From the NCBI RefSeq assembly GCF_009683175.1, contig NZ_WKKW01000003.1, forward strand, positions 124,001-188,000: 64,000 nucleotides of DNA, given 5' to 3'. Each line of letters starts with the position of its first letter. Position 1 is the first letter of the stretch. The notes below the pieces were generated by a model. That model saw only the letters and a list, made by a program, of their open reading frames with translations. It was not told the DNA's origin and searched no databases. Below are positions 9,490-17,698 of the stretch, in pieces. The position numbers were made by a program, and so were the translations under genes. Origin of the DNA: Bifidobacterium asteroides (GTDB taxonomy: Bacteria > Actinomycetota > Actinomycetes > Actinomycetales > Bifidobacteriaceae).

Positions 9490-11808
9490 TCAGTGGCTGG
9501 CCACCTCGACGTAGGCATGGTAGGGCTGGTCATGGTCAATGGTCCAGAGGGGGACGAATTCCAAGCCGCTGTCCCGGTGACGGAAGACCAGCTTTTCGCC
9601 CTGGCGTTCAAAGGCTGACCCGGGATCTTTTCTGTCGATGTTGAGGCTCTGCATATCGGTGCTGGGGCTCAAGGCGGCAAGCACGTAGGGGCCCCAGGCC
9701 ACGGCGGCCAGGGAGGGCCTGTCAGGGGTGCCGATCAGCCGGATGGTCGGGTCGAATGTCAGCATGACGGTGGTTCCTGACCAGGAATCCAGACCGCAGG
9801 CGCTCGCATCCAGGACCGCCACAGCCGGGTCGGTACCCATGAGATCCTGGGCGACTGAGGTGCCATCGATGTCGATGTGGAACCTGCCGCGGGTCCAGGC
9901 GGGGATGCGCAGGGCCAGGCACGGCCTATCCAGGGCCTCTATGGTGATGGTCACCTTCTCGGGGTGCCGGTCGTCCACGTCCACGTTCAGGGCAATCTTC
10001 CGGTCGATGTCGTTCAGGCTGCAGGGCAGATACTGCTCGATCCACAGGGTCGTTTCGTCCGTGTAGAAGGCTCCATCGGCGTAGTAGAAGTGCGATTCCA
10101 GGCCGGTGCCGTGGCAGCAGCTGTTCTCCTCATCGAACTCCTTGCGGCCGCCCGGTTGGGTGGGGAAGAAGTAGAGGCTGCCGCCCTGGGGCACATGGTC
10201 GGTGCTGGCGGCGATGTGGTTGAGCGTGGTCAGCTCGGTGTAGTCTGCATACTCCTGGTCTGGGTCGAAGGAGAACAGGAGCGCCGACAGCTTGAGCAGA
10301 TTGTAGGAGGCGCAGGACTCGGCGGTGTTGTCCTTGAGCAGGGCGCCGATCACGTCGGGCTGCTGGAACATCTCCCCTTGCCCGGTGCCGCCCATGGCAT
10401 AGATGTGGTGGCCCATGACCGACTTGAGGAAGAACTCGGCCTGCTGCAGGTAGTAGGGCAGCCCGGTATGGCGGAAGAGCTCCACCGAACCGATGACCTG
10501 GGGGATGTGCTGGTTGCCATGCAGCCCGCCCAGGGCATCCACCTTCTGACGCATGGGGACCATGAGACGGTCGTTGTCGAAGAGGCGGGCGGCCTCCAGG
10601 TGCTCCTTACGGCCGGTGATGGCGTACAGATGGGCCAGGGATTCGTTCATGCCGCCGAACTCGCCAGCGATATACATGCTCCACATGTTCTGCAGCTGCT
10701 CGTGGGGGAGTCGGTGGACGCGGTCATAGACCCAGTCGCCCAGATCCGAGGCCACGCGCAGAGCCGTTTCATTGCCAGCGAAGTGGTAGGCGTCGATCAG
10801 CCCCGCCAGGATCTTGTGCAGGGTGTAGTAGGGCGCCCAGATGGTGGGGTAGGGCGCGTACTGTTCCAGCTTGTCGAACTGGCTCTCGTCGTAGGCCGAC
10901 AGGAAGCCCGGCTTGGTGGTACCGCTCTTTGCAAAGGCGGTCTGGACCTCGGCGAGCCCGTCGACCAGATAGGTCAGCTTGGTCCGAATGTCCTCGTCGC
11001 CCGTAGCCGCATACCCCAAGGCGTATGCGGACAGGACGTGGCCGGTGGTGTGGCCGCGCAGGTTGGAGTCCGGAGCGTCCCAGCCGATCATGGGCTTGGC
11101 TCCCTTGGTGTCCAGGTGGGAGGCTCGGCGGAACTCAACCAGGAGCTGATCGTCGTCCAGGGTCTTCAGAAAGGCTATCCGTCGGCGCTGGTTGTCTGCC
11201 AGCATTCCATCGCCGGTCAGCCGAACCCGGCTGATAGGCACGCGGCGGACCTTAGGGCTGGAATCCACTGGCTGTTCGGGGTCTTCGTCAATCACCTGAA
11301 CCTTGCATTGCACACGGATGCCGCTGCCGTCGATGGATCCTTGGAAGTCGTGTTCACCGGTCTGCCCGTCCCGCTGCTCAACGCCTTCGTCCCAGTTGAC
11401 CCGCTGGGAGACCTTTTGTCCGTCCTTGGTCAGCACGGCCGTGAACATGGGCAGATAGTAGGTGACGCCCTTGCGCGCCTTGATCTCGATGGGGTAGACC
11501 TTGCGCACTTCAATCTTGTTGGGCATCTGCAACACGGTCACGTCGAAGCTGCGCTGCGCCTTGGCACCACCCTTGGTGACGGTCGCGGTCAGGGTCACGT
11601 TCCTGTCGCCTAGGCCGTATTCGGGCTGATTGACCTTGCCTTGAGGGTTCACCCATCGATCGTCGCTGCTGGTCCATTCGATGGTGGTTCCATCCACCCC
11701 CTCGGTCGGCAGTTTCAGGTCGAAGTCCACGGTGCCCGTGTTGCCGATGTAGATCTGACGGGCCGCCTCGTCGACGCAGTCCTGATCAGTGTGCATGGAT
11801 GATGTCAT
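9490..11808 (-). CDS. GH127/GH146-family (DUF1680) beta-L-arabinofuranosidase, cytoplasmic
   Basis: Predicted retaining glycosidase releasing beta-linked L-arabinofuranose from plant arabino-oligosaccharides. It starts with an atrophied Ig-like domain (residues about 15-95) and a second beta domain, then the alpha/alpha barrel from about 195. Family zinc-site cysteines are present in ESCASYN (about 494) and NSCCHGTG (about 564); the histidine-rich LRGHTTGHVLSAYA and GGMNES motifs also fit. No signal peptide is visible, so it should act inside the cell on imported oligosaccharides. GGAGGAAGTAGGT precedes the ATG. An AraC regulator lies downstream and a POT-type transporter is divergent. Assignment to GH127 versus GH146 is open. 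Confidence 0.85.
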   Translation of the reverse strand: MTSSMHTDQDCVDEAARQIYIGNTGTVDFDLKLPTEGVDGTTIEWTSSDDRWVNPQGKVNQPEYGLGDRNVTLTATVTKGGAKAQRSFDVTVLQMPNKIEVRKVYPIEIKARKGVTYYLPMFTAVLTKDGQKVSQRVNWDEGVEQRDGQTGEHDFQGSIDGSGIRVQCKVQVIDEDPEQPVDSSPKVRRVPISRVRLTGDGMLADNQRRRIAFLKTLDDDQLLVEFRRASHLDTKGAKPMIGWDAPDSNLRGHTTGHVLSAYALGYAATGDEDIRTKLTYLVDGLAEVQTAFAKSGTTKPGFLSAYDESQFDKLEQYAPYPTIWAPYYTLHKILAGLIDAYHFAGNETALRVASDLGDWVYDRVHRLPHEQLQNMWSMYIAGEFGGMNESLAHLYAITGRKEHLEAARLFDNDRLMVPMRQKVDALGGLHGNQHIPQVIGSVELFRHTGLPYYLQQAEFFLKSVMGHHIYAMGGTGQGEMFQQPDVIGALLKDNTAESCASYNLLKLSALLFSFDPDQEYADYTELTTLNHIAASTDHVPQGGSLYFFPTQPGGRKEFDEENSCCHGTGLESHFYYADGAFYTDETTLWIEQYLPCSLNDIDRKIALNVDVDDRHPEKVTITIEALDRPCLALRIPAWTRGRFHIDIDGTSVAQDLMGTDPAVAVLDASACGLDSWSGTTVMLTFDPTIRLIGTPDRPSLAAVAWGPYVLAALSPSTDMQSLNIDRKDPGSAFERQGEKLVFRHRDSGLEFVPLWTIDHDQPYHAYVEVASH

Positions 11809-12265
11809 GATGAATTACCTACTTCCTCCGCTGACAGGCGGATTCTGGCCGGTCATGCTTTCCGTCGGGTCGTCTCCGATCCGTCGGCGCCGCTCTGCCC
11901 CGACGCCTTCGTGCGCCTTACCTCATCAGTCTATGGACGTAAGCCCGATCATGAAGGTGGGGGAAATCGTCGAATGGGTGGACAATCTTGTGTCTTTGGT
12001 TTGGAGTTGTTCTGGCTAGCTTCTATATCTTCCTAATCCTTGCAATGGCACGCTTTCTGAGCAAGGAACGACCTGCCAGGGGAGTTTTGTCAAGTAGCCG
12101 CCAGACGGTATTACCGAGAAATATCCACCTTTTTCCGTTCTCTTTGCACCTAAGGCCGAGGGACAGAAGATTTACCGTTCACAGTGGAACAGCCTGTGGT
12201 TCCACGCAGAGCAAAAGGGTGCCGAACAACGAGGGTCGGTGCCATTGAGAAGCGAGGAGAAGCGT
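11809..12265. promoter_or_regulatory. Divergent intergenic region between the GH127/146 and POT transporter genes
   Basis: This 457-base gap has no convincing gene. It holds a perfect 7-base inverted repeat, GTGGAAC at 12184-12190 and GTTCCAC at 12199-12205, 60 bases before the transporter start. This could be a regulator-binding site or a leader hairpin. A loose promoter candidate is TTGTCA at 12087. The control region of both genes must lie here. Confidence 0.4.
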
Positions 12266-13852
12266 ATGGCAACATCATCGGAACATGTCGACGAGCAGTC
12301 GGACAAGGACCAGCAGGATTCAAACCTGGTGGTCGATGAATCCGGTCTCAAGGTCGACCATCGTCAAGAGGAGGAATTGGAACATCTAAGATCAGATCGT
12401 TCCTTCTTCGGTTACCCCAAGGGCATTGGCATACTCGCCACGGGCAACCTTTTCAACTCCATCTGCTGGGCCTCTTACGGGGCTGTGATGATTTACTATC
12501 TCTACAAGCCCTGGACCAAAGGATTGGGATTCACCCAAGGTGAGGCAGCCCAGCTTATCGCCATCGTGGCGGCCATCAATTCCATGTTCGAAATACTGGG
12601 TAGCTGGTTGGCTGATCGAGTTTTTGGCGCTCGCAAGGCTTTGGTCATCGGCAATATCACCAAGGGGCTGTCCTGTGGCCTTCTTGCTATCCCTGCATTC
12701 TCAATCGGTCAGGGTCGGGCTTTTGCCATAGTGGGCATGGTCCTCATGAACATTCCTATCGTCGGTGCCTCCAACGCCTCGTTGACCGGCATGCTCTTCC
12801 ATCGCGATGACAGCCGCCGTGACGGGGCCTTCGCTATTCACGCCATCGCCAATAACATAGCGGGCTTTATCACTCCTGTGATTTCTGCGCAACTGGGGCT
12901 GGTCAACTATCATTACGGCTTTGCTATCGGGGCTGTCGCGGCTCTGCTCTATGCCGCTATTATCGGCTTGCCCGGTAAACGTTTCTTTGGATCCTTGGGT
13001 TCAAAGCCGTCCAGACCCTTGAGCGTCCAAGAGAAGAAGCGCTATAGTCTAATTGCTCTGGTGGCCTTGGTTGTCATTGCTGCTTTTATAGCCGTGTTGC
13101 TCTTGTCCAAGAAGGTCAGTGTGAACAGCCTGGCCAATACCGTCAGTTCGTGCACATTTGTGGTGGCGATTCTCTTCTTTGCCATTATCTGGCGTTCCAA
13201 GCGCATCAGCAGCACTGAACGGCATCGGTTGCGTGCAGTGACTCCACTGTTTATCATGCAAATCGTGATTGGTGTGGATTACGCCATCCAAGGAACCACC
13301 TTGCTGATGTTCTTGGATCAGCGGATCAACCGCAAGTTCTGGGGCATCGAAATCGCGCCAGGATCTTTCACAACTATTGTGGGTATTATTTCTTTGCTCT
13401 CGGGGCTCTTCTTCAGCTGGTTCTGGGTCACTGATCTTGGCAAGCGTTGGAAGTCGACCAGTCGTCTCTGCTTCGGTTTCTTTTTCTCCGGCATCGCCAA
13501 TTTCCTCCTGATTGTGCCGACTGTCGTGCTCAATCCTCACGCCGGAAAATACTCGGTGGTATGGCTGCTGGTTTATTACTTGGTCAGCAATTTCGGTGGA
13601 TTCCCTTACGGTGTTGCAGCTAACTCAACTGTTGCTGCCATTGCTCCGAAATCTTACGAGACGCAGATGCAGACCTCACTAACCTTGTCTGCAGCCATCG
13701 GTACCGCCATCATGCTGGTCGTCTACGGAAGGTTGAAGTCGCTGGATCAGCAACTTCCTCTATTCCTCATCATTGGCACTTTGGAAGTTGTTGTTGCTGT
13801 TGTGGTAATGATGTTCAGCAAGCGTTTTGAATCCATGATTCTCGATGATTGA
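12266..13852 (+). CDS. POT/PTR-family (MFS) proton-coupled transporter, probably oligopeptide
   Basis: A 528-residue membrane protein with about 12-14 hydrophobic segments. After a 45-residue acidic cytoplasmic tail comes FFGYPKGIGILATGNLFNSICWASYGAVMIYYLY, which resembles the POT motif region, and then GSWLADRVFGARKALVIG, the MFS loop 2-3 motif. Members move di- and tripeptides with protons. The start at 12266 is chosen because GAGGAGA lies five bases upstream; a frame extension to 12239 lacks such a site. It is divergent from the arabinofuranosidase gene and followed by a strong hairpin. The substrate is inferred from the family only and could differ. Confidence 0.75.
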   Translation: MATSSEHVDEQSDKDQQDSNLVVDESGLKVDHRQEEELEHLRSDRSFFGYPKGIGILATGNLFNSICWASYGAVMIYYLYKPWTKGLGFTQGEAAQLIAIVAAINSMFEILGSWLADRVFGARKALVIGNITKGLSCGLLAIPAFSIGQGRAFAIVGMVLMNIPIVGASNASLTGMLFHRDDSRRDGAFAIHAIANNIAGFITPVISAQLGLVNYHYGFAIGAVAALLYAAIIGLPGKRFFGSLGSKPSRPLSVQEKKRYSLIALVALVVIAAFIAVLLLSKKVSVNSLANTVSSCTFVVAILFFAIIWRSKRISSTERHRLRAVTPLFIMQIVIGVDYAIQGTTLLMFLDQRINRKFWGIEIAPGSFTTIVGIISLLSGLFFSWFWVTDLGKRWKSTSRLCFGFFFSGIANFLLIVPTVVLNPHAGKYSVVWLLVYYLVSNFGGFPYGVAANSTVAAIAPKSYETQMQTSLTLSAAIGTAIMLVVYGRLKSLDQQLPLFLIIGTLEVVVAVVVMMFSKRFESMILDD

Positions 13853-13950
13853 TGAGTGGACTGGTCTTTGTCGAGCGAAGATCTTGACAGGGGCCGAGTA
13901 ATAGTGAAGAGGTAAGCAGTTCCGCAACAGCCCTGTGCTGGTTGTCAATA

Positions 13951-13994
13951 GCGGCACCGGAGGCCATCAGCAATTTTGCGGCTTCCGGTGTCGC
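13951..13994 (+). terminator. Probable terminator hairpin after the POT transporter gene
   Basis: Arms of 15 bases, GCGGCACCGGAGGCC and GGCTTCCGGTGTCGC, pair fully if two G-U pairs are allowed, around a 14-base loop. The stretch after it is T-rich (TTGTTTGT). It sits about 100 bases after the transporter stop. Confidence 0.6.
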
Positions 13995-14019
13995 TTGTTT
14001 GTACCGATGCAACTATTAA

Positions 14020-14036
14020 ATGACCACTGTGGTCAT
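14020..14036. repeat. Short perfect palindrome between convergent genes
   Basis: ATGACCAC-T-GTGGTCAT is a perfect 8-base inverted repeat just before the end of the convergent acetyltransferase gene. It could form part of a terminator for the minus-strand operon, or be a protein-binding site; no T-run follows on either strand. Confidence 0.35.
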
Positions 14037-14039
14037 AAT

Positions 14040-14534
14040 TCAGTCTGTCTGAATGTCTGTGCCCAAAATGAAGGTATGCTCGCCGGTCCGTTTGAAACCC
14101 ATGGTTTGGTAGAAACGTTGGGCGGGATCATTGTGCTCCCATACGCCCAGCCAGATTTTGCTCAGGCTCTGGTTTCTAGCACGTTTGAAGGCTCGATTGA
14201 TCAACAGGGTGCCCAATCCGCGGTGCTTGAAATCCGATAGGACGTATAGTCGCTCGATCTCCATGGATGTGTCGCCGAACTGCTCTGTTTGCGCCTTCCC
14301 GGTGTTGAGCTGCATGTATGCTGCGGGCGTGCCGTCCACGCTGGCCAGAAGAAAAACGGATTCAGGTTCGGACAGTTGTGACTTGACCAGTTCGGGGGAG
14401 AAGGAGTGCCGGAGGTAGTCTTCCATGTTCTCTTGGCTGTTGTCGGCGGCGAAGGTGTCGCGAAAAGTGGTAATGCCCAAGGAACGTATTAGTCCGGCAT
14501 CCTCTGATGTGCATTGCCGTATTGTTGCAGTCAT
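14040..14534 (-). CDS. GNAT-family N-acetyltransferase
   Basis: A 164-residue acetyltransferase of the GNAT fold that would use acetyl-CoA. The acetyl-CoA-binding motif A is visible as LYVLSDFKHRGLGTLLINRAF and the C-terminal motif as WLGVWEHNDPAQRFYQTMGFKRTGEHTF. The start at 14534 is preceded by GAGGAAAGGAA. It lies 64 bases downstream of the Gdx exporter gene on the same strand, without a clear terminator between, so it probably belongs to the guanidine-III riboswitch operon. The substrate is unknown. Confidence 0.85.
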   Translation of the reverse strand: MTATIRQCTSEDAGLIRSLGITTFRDTFAADNSQENMEDYLRHSFSPELVKSQLSEPESVFLLASVDGTPAAYMQLNTGKAQTEQFGDTSMEIERLYVLSDFKHRGLGTLLINRAFKRARNQSLSKIWLGVWEHNDPAQRFYQTMGFKRTGEHTFILGTDIQTD

Positions 14535-14598
14535 GATGGCGATTCCTTTCCTCATTGATTCTGCTGCTTGGATATATCTGCTTTGATAGGCACTGTTT

Positions 14599-14916
14599 TC
14601 AGTTGACGATCTTGAGTCCGACCACGCAGGCGACCAAACCGATGATGAGCAGAATGCGGGCGAGTGAAATAGGCTCTGAGCCCGTAGCCATGGCGTATAG
14701 GACAGTCAAGGCAGCTCCGATGCCGACCCAGACCGCGTAGGCCGTGCTGGCAGGGATGTTGCGCATGGCAAAGGCTAGACCCATCATGCTGAGAATCAAT
14801 CCCACAATAAAAACGATGTCAGGGACGATTTTGGTAAGGCCTTGTGACTTGCCCAGGGCGGTGGCCCAGACCGATTCACAGATACCAGCGAATATGAGTA
14901 CGATCCACGAGGACAT
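14599..14916 (-). CDS. gdx: Gdx/SugE-type small multidrug resistance protein, probable guanidinium exporter
   Basis: A 105-residue, four-helix SMR protein acting as a dual-topology dimer that exchanges guanidinium for protons across the membrane. The essential glutamate lies in helix 1 (AGICESVWATALGK, E14). The SugE/Gdx subtype features IPASTAYAVWVGIGA in helix 3 and the lysine in VVGLKIVN at the C-terminus are present, which favours Gdx over the drug-exporting Qac subtype. The ATG at 14916 directly follows GGGAGTC. A longer frame reading MVKYPDSDK is the riboswitch sequence and not protein. The upstream guanidine-III riboswitch strongly supports the function. Confidence 0.9.
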   Translation of the reverse strand: MSSWIVLIFAGICESVWATALGKSQGLTKIVPDIVFIVGLILSMMGLAFAMRNIPASTAYAVWVGIGAALTVLYAMATGSEPISLARILLIIGLVACVVGLKIVN

Positions 14917-14927
14917 GACTCCCTTTC

Positions 14928-14969
14928 GGCAAGTCTTGTCGCTGTCCGGGTACTTGACCATCGTCCGGG
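14928..14969 (-). ncRNA. Guanidine-III riboswitch (ykkC-III class)
   Basis: Read on the minus strand, the leader of the exporter gene contains CCGGACGA, then TACCCGGACAG, then GACAAGAC, in the order and spacing of the guanidine-III consensus known from actinobacteria such as Thermobifida. The variable stem is preserved with different bases (CAAGT pairing with ACTTG), which looks like covariation. CCGG elements can form the expected pseudoknot. The ribosome-binding site GGGAG comes eight bases after the motif, so control is probably at translation start: guanidinium binding would free the site and switch on export. Confidence 0.88.
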
Positions 14970-15188
14970 AACCTGAATCAGATTCTGGCCATCAGAATAG
15001 CACGGGGCAGCACCTTGATAGTTGAATAGCAAGGGAGTGGTCGACGGTCCATTGCGAGAGGGAATCAGGGTTGATTCAGGGTCGTTTCAGGGGTTTGCCG
15101 GATGTTGTCTTACGCGCCGATCGGCTATTCATGTAAATACAGGAATGTAGTCGAGTGTACGCACGAGGACGTGGCAGGTGAATGAAAC

Positions 15189-16607
15189 ATGACTTGGGCC
15201 TTGCGTGACCTGAAAGCCAATAGTGGCATCTGGGCTGGCGTCTTTATCGTTCTTGTGGTCACCCAAACCCTGCTCTGTGCCATGAGCGTGAGCATGGGCA
15301 TTAACAGCTATTACCAAAGTTTGTCAGTCAAGACCAGGGATCCTGCCAAGAGTCTCGCATCGGCCCTGAGTCTGGTCTTTCTCACAGTCATTGTGCTCGG
15401 TTGCCTGGTGATCAAGCAGACCCTGCAGGCATCAATTCGCCAACGTCGGCAGGGGCTGGCCCTTCTCTCGCTGCTGGGAGCCACGCCTAAGCAGATCCTG
15501 GTGCTTACGCTTTTGCAGGTGATGATTTTGGTTCTGCCGGCTTCCCTTGTTGCCGTGGCTCTTTCACCTGCGCTGGCTGGAAGGATCCTCGATTGGTATT
15601 CCACAGGGATGCGAATACCGGTACATTTCGCTTTTACCTGGCACGGTTTTACCAGATCTGCCCTGACTGGTCTTGCAGTGGGATTGGCCACGGCCGTCTT
15701 GGCGACCAGCCGGACATTGCGGGATTTGGGGAAGATGACACCCGTCCGGGTAGTGCGCTGTGCTGAGGAGAGCGAATCGATTGACCGGCCCCGACATGGA
15801 CGCGGTCTCGTGTCCCTTTTCCTTGGGCTGGTATTGCTGCTATTGCCGTTGCCTGTCTTTGCCTATCTTTCGGACCCTAAGCAGATTCAGGCAGTCATAA
15901 GTACCGTTGGAAGTGGACCGCTGTTTGCTATTCTCTTGCTGCTGATTGCCTTGGCACGTTCTGGGGGGCCAGTTATAAGCAGGGTCACTCAACTTTGGAC
16001 TGCTCTGGTCCCCTCGTCATCTGCTGTCTGGCGGATAGCACGTTCACAGGCTGTGGCCAGGAGTCGAGATACGACATTCGGTTCAACAGTTATAGCTCTG
16101 ACTGCCTGTATGTTTCTGGTCGGTGGTCTGTTGGCTGCCGGAGGCACCAGTACCATCGCCATGAACAAGGTACCGGGAATAGAGAATGTCACATCGGGAG
16201 GAACCTTGGAGTTGCTCTATGGTTTCTGGGCAGCGCTGCTGGTCGCCCTGGTCGGCGTGATTGCGGGATTCGCTATCGCCGCTCGGGATCGTGACCTCGA
16301 TCTCGCGCTCCTGTCAATTGCTGGTGCGAACCCGCAGCAGTTGACTGCTATATCCATATTGGACGGCACCATCGTGATGACCACAGGCATTATCATCGCA
16401 GCAGGTGGCACCGGACTGGTCGGGCTGAGCACAGCTATGGTCTACTGGCCGCTTGTCCACAGTCTGTCCATGGTTTTTCCTTGGCAGTTCTTCCTTATAT
16501 GCGGGTTCCCGGTCATCGTCGTCGGTTCGCTGGCGACCATGCTGACTGCGCGGCCTGCTTTGCGGCGCTCGCCCATAGCCATTCTGCAAGGGGCCGTAGG
16601 CGAATGA
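15189..16607 (+). CDS. FtsX-like ABC transporter permease without a partner ATPase
   Basis: A 472-residue membrane protein with about ten hydrophobic segments arranged as two FtsX-like halves. The first is around residues 55-185 (LQASIRQRRQGLALLSLLGATPKQILVLTLLQV is the typical cytoplasmic loop before a membrane segment) and the second around 335-455 (FAIAARDRDLDLALLSIAGANPQQLTAISILDG). Such permeases export lipids, peptides or toxins when paired with an ATPase of the LolD/MacB type. No ATPase gene is adjacent on either side. AGGTGA lies seven bases before the ATG. The substrate is unknown. Confidence 0.75.
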   Translation: MTWALRDLKANSGIWAGVFIVLVVTQTLLCAMSVSMGINSYYQSLSVKTRDPAKSLASALSLVFLTVIVLGCLVIKQTLQASIRQRRQGLALLSLLGATPKQILVLTLLQVMILVLPASLVAVALSPALAGRILDWYSTGMRIPVHFAFTWHGFTRSALTGLAVGLATAVLATSRTLRDLGKMTPVRVVRCAEESESIDRPRHGRGLVSLFLGLVLLLLPLPVFAYLSDPKQIQAVISTVGSGPLFAILLLLIALARSGGPVISRVTQLWTALVPSSSAVWRIARSQAVARSRDTTFGSTVIALTACMFLVGGLLAAGGTSTIAMNKVPGIENVTSGGTLELLYGFWAALLVALVGVIAGFAIAARDRDLDLALLSIAGANPQQLTAISILDGTIVMTTGIIIAAGGTGLVGLSTAMVYWPLVHSLSMVFPWQFFLICGFPVIVVGSLATMLTARPALRRSPIAILQGAVGE

Positions 16608-16713
16608 TTGACAATGAACTTTTACTCCTGGACTCGCGGTGCGTAATTGAGTGGTCTTGCCGAGCATTGATTTCGGCCATGGCTGTGTGACATATTCATC
16701 AACCTGCAGTTCC

Positions 16714-16747
16714 TTGCCGTATTGACCGGCGCTGGTCAATACGGCAA
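16714..16747 (+). terminator. Perfect 14-base inverted repeat after the FtsX-like permease
   Basis: TTGCCGTATTGACC and GGTCAATACGGCAA pair perfectly around a six-base loop, about 105 bases after the permease stop. No T-run follows, so termination, RNA stabilisation or protein binding are all possible. A second weaker hairpin (GTTAATC at 16791, GATTAAC ending 16823, then TTTT) follows. Apart from these, the 320-base gap to the toxin gene shows nothing recognisable. Confidence 0.5.
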
Positions 16748-16928
16748 ATGGATGTTGGCTGCTTGAAGATGGGTATCGTCATTATGGCACGTTAATCTTG
16801 AGGAGATCCTGCTGACGATTAACTTTTAACTGAGAAGTAGATAAACAGTTGGTGGTCGAATTTGTGTATTGGGTACAGTGATTCGTGTCAGTCGGAACAA
16901 GGCTCGATTACTCAGACTTTCACTTATG

Positions 16929-17207
16929 TCACAGTGTTTGGTCATGGCTGCCGGTGGTCATCAAAGTGAGAATCATTCGATTCTTGTCGCGCTTGTACAC
17001 CAGGAGCCAGTCTGCGTCGACATGTAGCTCCTCGTATTTGGACCAGCGTCCTTTCAGCTGGTGATTTCGGTATTTGCGTTTAAGCAGTGCTGAATTGTAG
17101 TCAGCCAAGTCGTCGAGCACTTGATCGAGCCTGCTTAAGTCGAAATGCTTCTTCTTGATTTTCTTGACATCACGCAGGAATTTCTGCGTATATGCAAACT
17201 CATACAT
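16929..17207 (-). CDS. YafQ/RelE-family mRNA interferase toxin
   Basis: A 92-residue RelE-superfamily toxin that would cut mRNA in the ribosome. The YafQ signature is clear: an N-terminal YTQKFLRDVKKIKKKHFDLSRLDQVL helix pair, LLKRKYRNHQLKGRWSKYEELHVDADWLLVYKRD and the C-terminal MTTGSHDQTL with the expected histidine close to the end. Its start overlaps the antitoxin gene by eight bases, the normal coupled arrangement. Catalytic residues look intact, so the toxin is probably active. Confidence 0.92.
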   Translation of the reverse strand: MYEFAYTQKFLRDVKKIKKKHFDLSRLDQVLDDLADYNSALLKRKYRNHQLKGRWSKYEELHVDADWLLVYKRDKNRMILTLMTTGSHDQTL

Positions 17208-17454
17208 GATGGATGATGTCTTTCATATTCTCTACGTCACCCGCGTGGGTGACCGGTGAAGCCTCGGATTCCTCCATTTCCCTGTCAAATTCGGAAAGTC
17301 GAGAGCGAAATGGAAGTCCTCCTTCGCGCAGAGACTGAGAGAGAAACATGTTAATCGCCGTGCCGAGATCTAAGCCTAAATCTTCGAAAAGCTGTGAGGC
17401 TCGACGCTTCATATCCTCGCTGGTGCGAATTTGAATTCTCGCTGTCTCTTTCAT
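17200..17454 (-). CDS. RelB/DinJ-family antitoxin
   Basis: An 84-residue antitoxin with an N-terminal ribbon-helix-helix DNA-binding domain (ARIQIRTSEDMKRRASQLFEDLGLDLGTAINMFLSQSLREGGLPF) and an acidic C-terminal tail that would wrap the toxin. The ATG at 17454 starts the conserved part; an in-frame TTG six codons upstream overlaps the likely ribosome-binding region and is less likely. The repeated TGGAG/CTCCA elements upstream are candidate operator sites for autoregulation. Confidence 0.92.
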   Translation of the reverse strand: MKETARIQIRTSEDMKRRASQLFEDLGLDLGTAINMFLSQSLREGGLPFRSRLSEFDREMEESEASPVTHAGDVENMKDIIHHV

Positions 17455-17494
17455 TACTTTCACCCGCTCCAATTGCTCTATTAGTCTTCTTTAG

Positions 17495-17539
17495 CTCCAA
17501 GATTATACCATTAGTGCTCCAAGTGGAGTTATTTTGGAG
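17495..17539 (-). promoter_or_regulatory. Candidate RelB operator with repeated CTCCA/TGGAG boxes
   Basis: On the plus strand, CTCCA occurs at 17495 and 17517 and TGGAG at 17524 and 17535. The inner pair makes the dyad CTCCA-AG-TGGAG and the last two are 11 bases apart, one helical turn. Multiple spaced dyads upstream of the antitoxin are typical of ribbon-helix-helix operators. Binding is inferred. Confidence 0.5.
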
Positions 17540-17660
17540 TTATTTTAACTCTATGAACAAAGAAACGAGGATGACCTTTGATTCATGGATAAGGCTGTTG
17601 ACAATATGATGCACTAAGTAATCCGGAAAGATGGATTCTCGGACCGCAAAACGGTATGGA

Positions 17661-17690
17661 AAGGGGCAGCCAAGTTGCCTTGGCTGGCCC
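17661..17690 (-). terminator. Terminator of tmRNA
   Basis: Immediately downstream of tmRNA on the minus strand, GGGCCAGCCAAG and CTTGGCTGCCCC form a GC-rich stem with a four-base GCAA loop and one small bulge, followed by TTT. It is in the right place to end the tmRNA transcript. Confidence 0.75.
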
Positions 17691-17698
17691 TTGTCTTG

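Noticed and set aside
9877-11613. Plus-strand open frame of 578 codons opposite the arabinofuranosidase
   Set aside because: It is the antisense image of a well-supported gene, has no recognisable domain and is biased towards Val, Gly, Gln and Leu.
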